From Rhabdornis inornatus (taxonomy: Eukaryota; Chordata; Aves; Passeriformes; Rhabdornithidae): 64,000 nucleotides of DNA. Location of the stretch: contig VWZS01003373.1 of assembly GCA_013397075.1 (NCBI GenBank), positions 2,054,471 to 2,118,470 on the forward strand. The letters run 5' to 3'. The number at the start of each line of letters is the position of its first letter. The stretch's first letter is position 1. Below are positions 13,836 to 28,800 of this stretch, in pieces. The notes beneath the pieces are model-generated. The model ran no database searches, was not told where the DNA came from, and saw nothing but the letters and a program-made list of their open reading frames with translations. Made by a program: the position numbers and the translations under genes.

Positions 13836-16800
13836 GTAAGATATTTTATTTATTTGCTTCGTTAACCCATGTCTCTTTATGAAGAGAAGATTGCATTCAA
13901 GTAGGATGATTCTGACCCTCCAAAAGCTTGTTTCTCTCAGTGGGATTTTCAGAGTATATAAATTACTTTTGGTTATGGTTGGTCATATTTAACAATTTAG
14001 AATGTTGCTTGCATGCAGTGTTAAGTGGTTTATATGTGCAATAGCGTACAGCCAAAGGATCCATGCAGTCTGTTGTGTATGATCTGTGCCATTCCTCCTC
14101 ATCCAGGTTTTATCCATGCTGGGTTACTCTTAAGTTCTGAAAATTAACAAATAAGGGCATGGGCTTTTCCTGAACATCGGAGTTTTGGGTATTCAGCATT
14201 GTATGAGTAGTGGTCTGTTGTAATCTAAGAGCAGCAAACATTTTTTCCTTGTGAGAAGCTGAAACTGAACTTTTTTCTGATAGATTACATCTAAAACCCA
14301 GGATTTCCAGACTGAACACAAGGAATTTTTTTTTGTTTTTCTGCTGTGATGGTGACTGAGCACTGGCATAGGTTACCCAGGTGTGTGATGGCATATCCAT
14401 CACCCCTGGAGATACTTAAAAACCATCTGGACATGGTCCTGGGCAATTGGCTTTAGGTGGACCTGCTTGAGCAGGGGGTTAAACCAGATGACCCCTAGAG
14501 GTCCCTTCCCACCTTAACTCTTCTGTGAAACTGTAGTGAAGACAGTGAGATTACCACATCAATGTTTTAACCTAAGTAGTGTTTCAGAAAACTATTATTG
14601 GCTTGTTGCACTGAGGTAATGGGAAGAGAATCATCATCTTGAGGATGAATTTACACCTTAAGTAATCCTCCTTTACCTTACGTACTGGTAAGTTGAATTC
14701 TAAACAGTTATTTGGAGAGAAACAAGCTTCACAATATTATATGTGCAGACTAGAGTGGCTTCATTAATATTCTATACTGGCGGTATGAAAAGTAGTGCTG
14801 CCTTCTAGGAGCTGTTTTTCCTTCCTCTTTTCTGATTTTTCACATGATTCTCCAACTCTTCCTGGGAGATATTGAAGTAGAAACATTGTCCTCTTTTGGC
14901 AACAGTGTGTGAACTCTTGAGAGGGAATTGTATTCCTGGCTGTAGGTTACTGGAAAGGACAGGATTAAGGTTCCCATCAGCCTTCTCTTTGACATGAATA
15001 TTCTTTTCATCTCAATATATTTCTTTTAATTTAAAAAGGGGAAAAGATTATGTACCATTTTAATTGCTTAATGTGGAATTTCTAAGTATCTTTTGCACAG
15101 AAATGCCTTATGTGATGTAAAACATGCAGACTGTGTTAAGCAGAAAGTTGACAAAAATTTTAAAAGAAAAAGATAAGTAAGCTCAGAAAAATATACTGAG
15201 GGCTTATGCTGACAAAGCTTGGGAGGAGGGTGTTTGGCACAGAACTAAGTGTTTTTAAAATTATTGCTCAAAAAATATTCTTCCTCATCCCCATAAATAC
15301 TCTGCACTTCCTGGTTTGCAAAGGCTTTCCAGAATGCTGTACTGAGACATTGAGACCATAAGTTGTGTGGGACTTCTCGTGTATGGTAGCAGAATGATGT
15401 ACTCTGGGTGTTTTTTAGCAAGTTGAGAAATGCCAAAGAATTTAATTGCGCTGTAAGAGAAGCATTTTGTTAAGCCTGTTTTTAATAACCAGGGAGTATA
15501 AATTGTATTTTTTTAGGCTGCATAAAAACAGCCTTAAACGCGTTTCACTGGCAAACCTCTTATGGTGTTCAGTTTCTATTAAAATGTTTATGTTCTTGGT
15601 GGTTTTCTCCGTTAGTTCTGTCCTCCTCCTGTTCTCATTCCAGCTTGTGTAGATTTCATGAATATTTGATATCCAAGATCCAAGTTTGAGATGGTTAGTC
15701 CAGCTCTACTTGATGATCTCTTCTTGGGCACACTTGAACTTTGCCTTGGGGAGTTCTGCAAAGAGAGTTTTGATTCTTGTTGACTCACTGTTTTGTGTCT
15801 CTGCTGTAGGTGGAAGAAGTGAAAAAGCACCAGCACTGTTTAGCATTTAGCTCCTCTGGACCTCAAAGCCAGACCTACTACATTTGTTTCGATAACTTCA
15901 CTGAATATCTACGATGGCTGCGACAAGCATCAAAGGTGAGAATGCTGCTAATTGGTGTGAATGGGATGTTTGGAGAGTTTCCCCCAGTTGAGTCTTCTCC
16001 GTGGAGCAATACTATCCCTCTTCTGGGTTGATTGTCAAGACCTGCTGTTGCTGCTGTAAGTGTTGTGTGGAAATACTCAATTTGAGAGCACTTGGTAACA
16101 GGCAGTAGGCAGGTGAATTTTTCTGCATTTACACCAAGACTTCTTTCTACTGAGTTTGTGTAAGCAAAGTGCTGTACTGAAGTTCTTCAATTTTCTTATC
16201 TTATCAGCTGGATGGATCTAATGAGGTCATTATAACAACAAGGATGACAAATATAACTGTAAACATTTCAGTTAAAAAGCTTTTTTTCAGTGTTATTAAT
16301 ACCTAAAATAATGTCTGGGTTTTTAAAATTAATTCCTTACACAGAACCTAAATATTAAATTGTTAGAATAAAGGATTTTTCTTCCTGCTTTGAAGTGTTG
16401 CTGAACCTCTCTCTCATTTAATAACTATTTGATTTTTGGGTTATTTGTAATAAGCAAACCATTTTCTGTCAGTGAAAAGGGTTACTAACTAAAACTTTTG
16501 TAAAGCAAATTTTGTACTGGACTTAAAACACAATTAATTTTAGGAATTTAGCGCCTGCATAATTTTGTTTGACTCTTCAGTTCCACTTTGTGCTGTTGAA
16601 AGGTGTTTTTGCAGTTGTCTCTTTTATCTCTTAATTCCTGCCACTTTTTTGCTAAATCCTTGTATATCTTGAACCATTATACTTTTCATATGTTTTACAA
16701 TGGAGGTTTTTTTGCTGTGCTGTCAGCATGCTGTGTTTGGTTTTGTAGTTGGACCTAAACTTTTCATTAGTTTTGTACTTCATAGGACTCAACATGCTCT

Positions 16801-19800
16801 TTACTATGTAAAAGCAACTTAGTTTTACGTAGCAGTACTTAGAGACACTCATATAGCACTAGATCTGTTTTGTCTTTAGATTGCAATAGCATATTGTCCA
16901 GCCCATTGCCAATGATCCAGTGTAAGTTGTGGGCTTTATAAAGAGATTTGATTATATGTCAAACTTTCTTCAAACAGTAACTAATGCACCTTCTAGCATA
17001 TGCATCATTTAAAATGTCTTTTAAGGGTTTTTTTTCTAGTAAGTTTTAAAATTCTTTTTAAAGAAGTTGTTCTGGTATATCTGCTTAGGTCTGTTCAGCC
17101 TCAAGGAAAAAATCCCCAAGGCATGTTTTATGAGATGGTGAGGCACGGTCTGTCAGGTTTTTGAGTTCTTGTCGCTTTAGGGCTGTCTCTAGGACAGTTG
17201 TGTAGTGTCCTTTCATCTCCAGAGGGTTTGACATCAGATAAATGAAAGGCAAATCTAATGAGCAAGGAAAACAGTGGAAAACAATGAACTTCAGAGCTAG
17301 AGATAAATGGCCAGAAAGCTCCTCTGAATTACTGGCAGCATAAGCTTGTTCTGTGCCATGCTGTGCTTCTCTCTTTCTCTCTGGTTCACCCAAATGACTA
17401 ACAGAGTTGGGATGATAGCCAGCATGAGAACATATCCTCATGCACTCATAACCTCCCATTTTTATGGAAGTGTAGAAAGAAAACACATAGTTTCAAGTGT
17501 CTTTTCAGACTGTCAGAAGTGAAGAAGATCTCTATGCTATTCGTTTAGTTGGTAAAACATACTTCGAGGAAAAATAAAGGTGTTTTCCACAACTCCCCAG
17601 CTCCCAAATCTGAAACTTGGCATTCCGCATTCATGGATTTTCAAACAGTACTTTGCCACTTCGAGTTGTTTTTTTTGATGCTTGGGGTTCCAGTCCTGAG
17701 ACTGAAAAACAGAGACAAGCATGATTGTATGCAAGGCAGTCCTGTGGGAAGCCTGCACAGTAACACTGTTTTTGAAGAACAGAAACAGGGAAAATAGTAA
17801 TGCTGCAAAAGTAACTGAAATTTCCTCCAGCTGGTGCTGTTTGTGTCAAAGTGCTTAATTGTAAGGTGCACCACGCCTGATTTATAAATCATGATGTATA
17901 AAGAACTGAAAAAAGTCAAATCTTCAGCTCTGTAGTTCAGGCAAACTAATATTCTTACACTGAGAAAAACCCCCAACATTCATATGAGGTGTTCTCCCTC
18001 AGGTGTTTGGAAACTAATCAAGTTCAAAGCTGCTGAAATATTCATGCTAACCAAGAAAATACTGTAAAAAGCGCTGTGTTTCTAAAAGCAAGCAAATTTA
18101 GGAAGGGAGGTATTATGGCTCGGAAACTTAGCTTCTAGTGGCTTACTATGGGCTAGGTCACATGGTACTTACAGATTCTTCCGTAATACTGGTGTTGTAT
18201 ATAGTACTTGCACTTTTGTGAGTTGTTATGAATAATATTTAAGACTATATTTTAAATATAGATGTTGTTTAATGGCATTTGTTTTGAAAGTGACATTTGT
18301 GTTAACTTATATTCAGTGGCAGCTCTTCAGAGTAGTTCTTTTCCTTTGTGCTCCTGATACATGCTGCTGAGGCTTCTGATTCTTACCTAGTGTAATGAAA
18401 GCTTCAATTATAATTTTTTTATGCAGAAGGAAAGCCCTGGTCAAATGTTTCATTAAAATTACTCAATTCGGTTTTTAACTATGAGAAAAAAAAAATCGTG
18501 TCGGTCTTCTGTATCCTTCAGAAGAGCTAGATGATGTTGTTATTTTAACTTTTAAATAACAAGCTCAGTCTTGAAAGGAGGCTTGCAAAGAATGCTTGCT
18601 CTGGAGTCTTTAATCCCCACAGAATATTGGCAGTGTTGACTTTTTAGTGGTGTTTCAGAATGAGACAAATCCTAATGCATCACTCCTGCAATAAATATGT
18701 GTATGCTAGAAAAGATTTGAATTTATGTTTGCGGAGACTGGGGCTTAATTTAATTAAACATAAGCATCGCTCCTGTATAATCAGATTCATTCTAACAGTG
18801 GAGTCTATCATAGCCAAGACAGCTCTCATGCTCTGCCTCCATAAACTTTTGGAAGGTGAATAGGTGTTAGGATTGGTTTTCCTAATTGTATGTGTCCTGA
18901 GGTGAACAGAACTTCTGTTTTCAGGACAGACTAGAATTACTGCACAAATACTGACCTAAATATCGAACTTGGTGACATACTTATTCCAAATAGGTCACTT
19001 TTAGATACGCTTATTTAGCCTCAAACAGAATATTTTTAAAAGCTGGAAATGTGTCTTGTTCGTTAATATTGATAATTCTGTACCACAGTGCATTTCTTCC
19101 CTTCTACTTTCCAAAAACTGGAGGCCTAATTAAGGAAGCTTAAAAGCAAAACAACAGGAACAGATTTGGTCCTTTGTGATCTAATGCATTCGTTCTCTTG
19201 CCAAATGTTGAAAAATAAGCTTATGCAACTGGGAAGGGGGAGCAGAGGGGAAAGAAAGGAACATCTTCACAGCTTTAAAGAATTTTGTCTGCATAAAGTT
19301 GTCATGATGATTCTGGAACTGGCACAATTACTTGCGCAGCAAATCTGCCACTGTTTGCTACTTGAATGTCAAATGCAGAAGGACGGGGCAAAGAATGTCA
19401 GTGAGGAGGACGTGGTGAGGGCATTCCTCATTTGCCACTTCCAAAAGCTGGAAAGCTACACCCTTAATGTGGAAGAGAGAGAATGTTATGCATACGGTGT
19501 TAGGGAGTGGTGGGACTTGCTATTTTGAGGCTTTTATTTGGGATGTGGTCTGCTGTTGGATGCTTCTAACAGGTAAATGTAACCCTTTTTCAACACGTGA
19601 AATTTCTGTTGTGAGCACTGCCTATGACACAATTCATGACATGGATGGTTTTGTTGGAGTATAAAAGGATTAGCAGTCCTCTGTGTTCCAAGGCATGCAG
19701 TTAAAATGGGATGTCAAGGTCTGCCTTGGAAATTCAGTGTTGCAGAGCTTATGCCAGGATGCATTATGGAATTTTATCTCCCTGAAAATAGTGTGGCCCG

Positions 19801-22800
19801 TTGGGCATGCTGGGATAAGTTTTCTGATCCCACAGAACTTCTCCCTTCCTGGCTGCAGGGCAGCAGGAGGTGTGTCAACAGCTTCATGTGACAATAGTTT
19901 CCTGCTTTAGTGCTTGATTCAGTGGGGCAGGTAGAGGAAGAGAGGCAAGGAGGGACAAGGCCTGTAAATAGTGTCAATAGTGCATGTCTGTGTAGGTAGG
20001 GAGAGATGCACAGGCACAGAGCCTTGTGTATCTGCACACCATTGACCAGAGCTGGACAGCTGTGTTGAACAGTTGTTATGTGGGGCTTAGGCGCCTATAC
20101 ACACACAAGTCCCACTGTTGAAAATACAAGTAATGTCCGAAAATAGAATTTAAAACCTTTGAAATGTAAGAGTCTTCCCTTGTATATTTTCCTTTCCCTA
20201 TTTCAGTCACCTCTATGTTAAAGTCTGTAGTGGAAGTGTGTGATGTTCCACTAGCCTGTGAAAAAGGAGAGACTAAATGATTATGTCAGTGTACATTATG
20301 TTTAAAATGTTGTAAAAATAGCAAGAATAGCAAATTCAACTGATGAGGGTGTGCTGCCATGTTGGCCTTATTCGCAGAATGCTCTCTTCATACATTTATT
20401 TGCACTGCGAAGCTAGCAGAAAATAAGAACAGATTAGAATTTAGCATATACTATACAAGTAAGTAATGCAGGAGCCTCTACAGCTGTAGTCTCCATATTT
20501 GCTCAACTTGTGTAGAGATCTACTGAAGCAGCAGTACAAAATTATTAGTTTTGCTTTTCTCTTTTTTTTTTCTTTCTCTGAAGTTATCTAGTTCTGACCA
20601 TCTGCCTCAGTCTTCTAATTATTTTTTCACTACAAATTTTACAATTGTATACAGAGACTGTTGTAAAACAGGAGTATGAGCCCTGTAAAGAGGATAAAGC
20701 TGATCTGTAGCTCCAGTGATATGATATTTATTTCTGATGAGGAGAAAAGGTTTGAGTTCTGACCAGATACTTGGTGCTACAGACCATGTTTCTATAAATA
20801 AATTCTACAGAATCTAGAAATTAATTCCTGCCTTGACTGCAGTTCTCCAAAAATATTTCCGAAACAGGAGACGAAGATGATTAGCTTTTGGGTGTGTTTT
20901 ACAGAAACTCTGCTGAGGAAATGCAGTGAGCAACAATTGAGTTTTACTGTTGAAGATGTACCTGCTTTTCAGCTGTGCTTCATTTGCCTTTGAGATAGGG
21001 ATGGATCATCAGCCATGGGACTGCTTTTTCCTTCAGCACATAAGATTCTGCTCATTAATTCAAGTGGTGGGAAATAAGGTATATCCACTTGTGCATGTAG
21101 CTTCATCTTTATTTCAGATACTCCCAGATGTTAGCATTTGGCTTTCTCCTGTCAGCCATGGTCAGCCAGAAAAGAGTTTTATGAGAAACTTCCACACCAG
21201 CTTCATTGTGGAACATAGACTTTGCAGAGCTTTTTAATACCAAATACAGCTTCCAGTCTGTAAAGAAGACTTGAAGCCACTAGTATAATGATTAAGTTAG
21301 CCCTACATTGTATTTGCCTTGGCTTGCCCTCTAGGTGATTGACCTATTTCATATGTATTTCTGGATACTGTAATGAGCTGTCTTCACAGAGTTCATCACT
21401 GCAGTGATTTTTATTAACAAGTTTCAGTTGTTTCTGGAGGCATTAGGGACAGGCTTTTTAGTGCTTACTGGTCAAAATGGCCTCAGAATACCTTTTTGCA
21501 GAGCTTTGATCACAGAGCAGCACCGATGGTGAGTGTAGGGGAAAATCACATGCAAGGATAACATAGTTTATTTTAAGTTATTTGGGATGTTACTTGTTAC
21601 AGTGCTGACAATTCATACTTTCATGTCACCGGATGCGCTGTCTCCTCTCCAAGTGTCTGTTAAGCCCCCTTAGCAATGGATAACCTTCTTCTGGAGGAAT
21701 ACTGTGAAGAACTTTACTTTCCATGCAATTTGAATTTCTGTATTAGTATTTTTGCTTTTAAATTTTGCTGTTGGTTATCACCTGTGGTCCTTCTACAGGG
21801 AATGATTGTGTGCAATAAGCAGACTATTTGTGTTGAAGTTAGGGGTTTCTGACATTTCCTTTTAGCTTTATAGTCTTAGTCTGTGCGTGCCATTGTGATT
21901 CTGGGCTGCCTGGTTTTGTGTGTGTTGGGGACCGGTTGGAGGTCAGGAATGTGCTGGCTGGTCACTGAGAAGGTGTCCATAAAGTAGTTGGTTTGTTTCT
22001 TATGCCAGCTGAGCTTTGGAGGCTGGAAAATGAGTCTTTATTCTAATACGACCTAAAAATTAGTTTAGTGTACTGCCAGCATCAGTGGGCATCTTTTGAC
22101 AATAGCCTTTAACCAAAGCTTGTTTTCTTTGGGAATAAAAATTTGGGTTTCTTCACACTTGAGACTAAGCAGCACCATTAGCCTGTTGGAAAAGTGAATT
22201 CAACATCTAGTCAAGGAAAGAGAACCCAGAAAGATTTTTCTCATCTTTGAAGAGTGGGTCTTTGTGCATCTTTTTTTGAGCTGATCCTTACTTACAGGAA
22301 ATACGGTAACTCTAAGTTTAGTACAAGGAAACCATTTTTTCCCCTAATACCATGAAATGACAATGTTGAGATAATGCTTTCGCTAAAAATAGATCCCTAA
22401 AAATAAACCTACTGCTTCCTTTTGGTGGTGATTACAAGTACTCAAGCATAAACAAACCTTTGGTTTCCATGTGGAACTTGACTTCCTTTTCTCTGTGTGC
22501 ATGAAATCTTCAGTATTTGGGACCTTTGCTCGGAAGTCGTTTCAGGTCATTCTTGCTGTCAGTGGCTTCTTATCATCTCAAGTGTGAAAGCAGAAGATTG
22601 GGCAAAACAAACTTGAGCCAGTTTTGTTGCTCCTTTGATGATAGCACTTGAAAGTGTTCCTCCTCCTCTCTCCCTGCAAAGCCTATTCTTTTGTGCCTTT
22701 TGTTATTAGAGGTTAGTTGACATTTTGGAAATGAACGTCTGGGTTTGTTTCAGTATAATCAGTCTCTTAATGGTTCGGGAGGGAAGCCTGGTATTTTGTC

Positions 22801-25800
22801 TCAGCTGATTAATTTTGCATGTCTAAATAGTTCAGCTGATTTTAAAGTGTAATGGTGACTTTAAGCTCTTCCTTTGTGTTTTAGAGAAATTATAGTTTCA
22901 CTGTTATTTTTTTTTTTCTTTTGCTGGAATTTAGAGTCTGTGGTTCTTATTTTGGGCTTGCTGCCTTCAGTTAATAGTGATTATTGAAGTATTTCATCCA
23001 AGAGTGAGAACAGAAAACTAGGTGTCGCCCACACTTTTGGAATAGCATTCAATACTGTCTTTTGAAGCCTCTAAATCAGGTTCTGGTATTATTGAAGCTG
23101 AATTTGTGCAGCTCTTGCATAAATAAGGGAAAACATCACCTGTAAGTGAGGTGTTACGCATGTTACCTTTTAAGGTGTGTACAATCCAGAAGGATCCCAA
23201 AGTATTTTCAGTAATCTCTGTAAGTAGAAGAGTAGAAACAAGAGGGAGAATGAACGTAACGTTGCTCTGAATGAGTCTCAGGGAAGCAAGTGTCTGCAGT
23301 GAGCACATCCCATAAGACGGGAGGGGATTGCAGGGACTGACATCTTGCGCAGTATTTTGGTATGTGTAAGGTGATAATGGTCTTGAAACTCATGGCTGTA
23401 ACACTGAAAGCCTTTCCAAGCAAAGTCTAGCAGCAAGGAAGAAAGGAGAGGAATTACCAGCAAAACCTAACTTTAGGGACATTTACTCTCTTTAGGCCTC
23501 CTCTGTAGTCAGTGGAGAAGGATTAAAGTCTCCAAGGAGAAGAAGGAATGAGTGCTGCAGGCCAGTAGAGATATATCCATGATTATTTGTATTACAAAAC
23601 ACTTGGGCCAGAAGGCCTTCCTGAATTACAATGGTATAATGGCATGAAAAGAGTTCATCTCATTGTAGAATTAATCCATATGATACAGCTGTGTCAAAGA
23701 ACCTAGATCAGAAATTGAGGACTTAGCATAATCTCTTGCTTAACACAAACAAAATACCCTACCACTCTCTCCATGTGGGACTGGGGAGACTCAGATAAGT
23801 GAACTTCCAGTGTAAGTCTTACTGAAGAGTCTGAAATCTATAGTATATCGTAGAGTGGTTTGAGTTGGAAGAGACCTTAGATTATCAAGCTCCAAACTCG
23901 CCGCCATGGGCAGGGACACCTTCCAGTAGACCAGGTTGCTCAAAGCCGCTTACAATCTGACTTTGAACACTTCTAGGGATGAGGCATTGACAGCATCTCT
24001 GAGCAACCTTGGATTATCTTTGTAGCCTTCCTCTGGACATGCTTTAGGAAGTTCACATCTTTACTGTGTTAGAAACCTTAGACCTGGATGCAGCACTCTG
24101 GGTGGGGGTCTCACAAGGGCAGAGTAGAAGGTGGGAATCATCTCCCTTGCCGTCCTGGCCACATCTCTTTTCATGTAGCCCAGCCTGTAGTTGGCCTTCT
24201 TGGCTGTGAGTGCATGTTGTTGGCTCGTGTCTAGCTTTTCATCCACCAGAATCCCCAAGCCCCCCTCCACAGGGCTGCTCTCCGTCATGACTTGTGCCAG
24301 TCTGTACTTACGTCTGGGGTCGCCTCCTGACCCAGGTGAAGCTCCTGGGACTTGGACTTCTTAAACTTCGTGAGCTCTTGCAGGCTCACTTTTCAACTTT
24401 GTCGAGGTCCCTCTGGATGGCATCTCTTCCTTCTATTGTTCATCTCTAAGCTTGCTGAGGGTGCACTTGATCTCACTATGTCATTGATAAAGATGTTAAG
24501 GAGCACCAGTCACAAGACCTGTGATCCTGAGGCACCCTCCACCAGCCTCCACGTGACAGAGAGCCATTAATCACAACTTCGGCTGCATCCATCCAGCAAT
24601 TCCTTATGCACTAAATAATCCACCTTCAAATCCATGTCTTAGTGGTTTAGAGATAAGGATGTTGTGTGGGACTGTGTTGAAGGCCTTAGGGGAAGTCCAG
24701 GTGGATGACATTAGTTGGTCTTCCCTTGCTGGCTGCTGCAGTCACTCTGTTATAAGAAGGCCACCATATTGGCCAGGCATGATTTGATCTTAGTGTCCTG
24801 TATGTGCCTTAGCTTTGCTTCCATGAGGATCTCCTGCATGATTTTCCCATGCTGAAATGAAAAAATGCTGAATGAAGGTCCTTGCTGGAGGGCTGATCGT
24901 TGCAAAGTCTGTGTGCTTTGCAGTACAGCAGCTTGTCTTTGTAAAAAAATAAATGTAACAGGAATAGTAAGAAGAAAAAGAGATTTTTCTTAATTTTTTT
25001 TGAGGTTGTCACCTCTTTGGCAGAATTTACAAATGAATTCTTTTCAGTCAGGCTGTTTTAAGGATGTTAATATTCCTTGCTCCACCAAATGGAGCTTCAC
25101 ATATCTGAATTATAAGTAGTTTAATGCTACAGCTAATTACTATCACTTAACTCTAAGTTGCATCTTAAGCCTTGTCCTTGCAGGGATCTTAGTGTGAGCA
25201 TCCCAGTGTGACTACCACCAACGTAGAGATTTAATACTGTTCCCTGGGTAATATGGATACCAGTACATGATCTCTAAAAGAGGAGTACTTTTCTTCTAGG
25301 AGGAACAAAAGTACTCATATTCTGATAATGACTTCAGATACTACCCAGCATTTCCAAATGATGGATTATGAATGTCACCTTTTTTGTCAAATTCTTGCAG
25401 TCAAGATCTTGGGATACTGGCTTTCACATCTGTGAATTTTTTTCTGGTCTCCTATTGTGAAAAGTAAGGGAGCCCAACTTCTGGTTAATCTCCTTCACAT
25501 TTCTCCCTCCCCACACACATTTGCTAATGTTGTTTTCAGTTGTTAGAGGTTTGCACAAGGGCCAAAAGTAGAAGTGACCTGTTTGTTTATAAAACTTCGT
25601 ACAGAGATAAGGAGAGCAGAGAAAGAACAAGTTTAAATTAATATTATACCCCTGAGTCTTGCGGGCATGAGGTGTTTGTACCAGAGGCTCTTGGCTGCTT
25701 CACCTGCAGAACAGAGATGGGGCAAGAGTGCCCTGTGAGTGCTGCCACACTGCCATGCACTTCTGCCCTGTATCTTAATAAGGAATTACTACTCTGACCT

Positions 25801-28800
25801 GTGACAGTGCCTGTTGGATTTATGGAGTTGAGTGACAGGCTTTCAAAAAAAAAACTTTGCTGGGTTTTAAATTTTCTATGCAAGGCCCTTAGCTTGAGTT
25901 GGCGTGTATCTAATTTAACATTTGAAAGAAAACAAAAAGGAGATGCTGGAAAAGCCAGTACACTTTTAGCCTTGGGCTGCACCCATTTTAACAGTCGTCA
26001 TTTAAAAATGAAATACACGAAAATATATGGCTTTAAAGAAAAAGTGAATGTTTTGTTCTCACCTCCCCTTCATTAAGTTTTCAGGCATTAGTTTGTTTAC
26101 CAGGCTAAACAGTTCCTCAGCTCTTGGCTGTGGCTCAGGGCGCAAGTGTGCTTCCTGGCTCTGGATTTCAGCTCACTGGAGGGAGGCCTCTCAGCTGAGC
26201 AGCGTTTGATGTTTGAATAGAAAGGAGGATTGGGATTTAAAGCAAGGTTAGTTCTGAGGTGAAGAGAAGCTGTTTGCTCCAAGTTAGTTTAGATATCTCA
26301 AGACAATGTATCACTGTTTAGTTAAGGCTTAGGCAGGCATTGGTGGGATGTAATGATTATCAAACTGTTTAAAAACAAATCCTAAAGGAGAAAAATTAAA
26401 CTGCCTTTGTATTGCATGTCTACAGCAGGTATAATTTAACACTGTCAGCTCAGTTCAAACAGACTGGGAATTTGGCTGCCTATACAGTGTGGGCTGTTTT
26501 GCTATTTTGTCTTCCGTTGAAGCCCTAGGTAGTAATTTCTTATCTGAATAGAGCTATAGGGAATGGGATGAGGGTAAACAGGAAAAAGCCATAATTACAT
26601 TGGTTTAAATTCACACCACAGGTCACACCAAAAGATGTTCTTGTGTAAACAAGACTTGTGTTTGTCCATACAGCTGGGTTCAGCTGTGCCCGTTGCTGAC
26701 ATCCATTGTCAGCGACAGATCATTTTTGTAGTATAGCCAAGGCTCTAAAACAAAGACGATAATCAGTCTTGTTGCATAGCTCAGTGACAGAGGTGTCATT
26801 ATACTGATGGACAAAGCAAAGTGGTTTTTCAGCCCTGCATAGCGAGAAGCAGCAGGAGTATGGGTTGATGCAAGTATTTTTCTGTATTTTTGTTGCCAGC
26901 TCATAAAGATTTACAGTGAACTCATACTGTATTTTCACAAGTCTTGAAATACTGTTTCCTTTTTAAAAATAGTAAGTAAAGAAAAAATTAAAATCAAAAC
27001 ACTTTGGCAAATCTTTTTTATTTAAAGTGTTGCCTGGATCTAGGTATGAGAGGTACTGCTGGCTTTTTTGAATAGTTATTTTTATTTGTTGGTGTATTGT
27101 GGCACAAGTTACACATGTATAAAAGTGGGTTTTCATATTAGGGAGACTCCTGTTTTTTTGATATGTGTGCAACTCTTAGGTGGGAAGGAGCAGAAGGCAT
27201 AAGTGAGGGAGAGCACTGCAGCAGCATTTTGTGGTGGTATTTGCAGAATAAACCTGCATTTTGTTGCTGTTGTGGGAAAATTAAGAGCCCAATGACAGGT
27301 TTTTGGTGTTTGCAGTGGGTAGACCCAGGGCTTTTTGTAGTACATGTGCTATATTCTGTATCACTTCTTCAAAACTACAGTTAGTTTGCCATATTCATCT
27401 GGAGACTGAAAAAAATACAACAGTGTAGGCCTAGGTTGCATAACTGAGGTTGCAACAGGAACTGGGGGAAAAAAAAATCTTCCATTGGACTTTGTGGTTT
27501 AATGTACAAAATTCAGTGGCTTTATCCCATTACTACTCCTCTGGTATTACAGCAGGGGACATTGCAACACAGTGACAGATTGTAAAGTATTTAAAAATCA
27601 TATCCAGGGAATGGAGAAAGCAGCATATTTCATATTGTTTATTTATATTTTTTGATTATTAAATATCCCAACTGAAAAACAGACTTCAAAAAGTGAGAGA
27701 TCTTGCTTTGTGTTTGAGCTGTGTGGCTGTCAAATGTTGCATGTCTTGCAGAGACAAGCATTGACTCTACAGCTCCTTCTGTAGCTCCTGTCATTGAGAG
27801 CTTGTGATGTACAATCTCCTGAGAAGGTCATTGCCCCTGCCATTTCCTCAGTGTTATTGGTGCTGATAAAACAGCAGTGGTTTCATGTGGCACAAGTGTG
27901 AAAGGTCTGTGCAGTTTGGGATATGATAAGACTTTTGAGAGGGATTGGTTTGGGCCATGGCAGCTTCTGCCTGTGGAGTTTTGAATTGTGCTGTTTGTGG
28001 TTTTATTTTTATATGTGTACATATAGCATATCAAACAGCTATACTTGAGTTGTCCACAAGAAAACACCAAACAAACCATAAGAAGCACTTAATGCAGGTT
28101 CCCTGTGTATCCAGAAAGCCTTTCTCTCTAGCAGTGCAACCACACCAACTCTCTTCACAATTTTTGTAGGAGCATGGATGTGTTGAACACAGTGCAGATA
28201 ACTTGTTGGGATATTTATTTACAGTGGAATATTTCGGTTTTTTCTTCCAGTGGAAGCACGACTTCCTGCAGATAATGTCATTTTCTCCAGATGCATTTTA
28301 TTCTTTGAATGTAAAGGATATTCTACTCAGCATTTTCCCACCCTTTATCAGCTTATCTCTGCAGTAATTCTCCACAGTGAGTCAGGGAAATCCAGTGCAT
28401 TATTAAAGAACTGTATCATCGTTCAGGAAAAAAAGTCCTTGCTTTTAACAAACAATAGCAAACTCAAGCCTGCACAGTCTTGCTATGTTCAAGTCAATTG
28501 TAGACAATTGCAAGGTTGATTTCAGAGCAACGTGATTTCAGAATTTCAATATTCAACTTTAGAATAACTGGTGAAAATTTCTGGCGAACAAAAGAAAGTA
28601 TTAGGATGATGTTCTCCTTTGTTACTCTTCTTTGTTTTTCATCTTGTTGCTCTATTCTCTAGGAATTTTTTATAGAACAGTATTGAACAATGAAAAGAGA
28701 AAAGTCTTATCCCTGCCTATGAGAATAACTGTGTGTGTTTATATGAGCCTTCCTTGTAACAATTTGGGAGTTAATTCGTAGAGTGCTGTTTAGTAGCAGA

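Noticed and set aside
17085..17486. 133-codon open frame on the minus strand
   Set aside because: No domain, no supporting features, intronic.
18245..18261. 17-bp palindrome CTATATTTTAAATATAG
   Set aside because: Made of A and T apart from its outer bases, in AT-rich sequence, and expected by chance in a window of this size.
19166..19528. 120-codon open frame on the plus strand, considered as a nested gene or processed pseudogene
   Set aside because: No recognisable family, no poly-A tail and no flanking duplication.
24061..24288. Minus-strand frame beginning MTESSPVEGGLG
   Set aside because: It is a decayed piece of CR1 reverse-transcriptase ORF, not a host gene.
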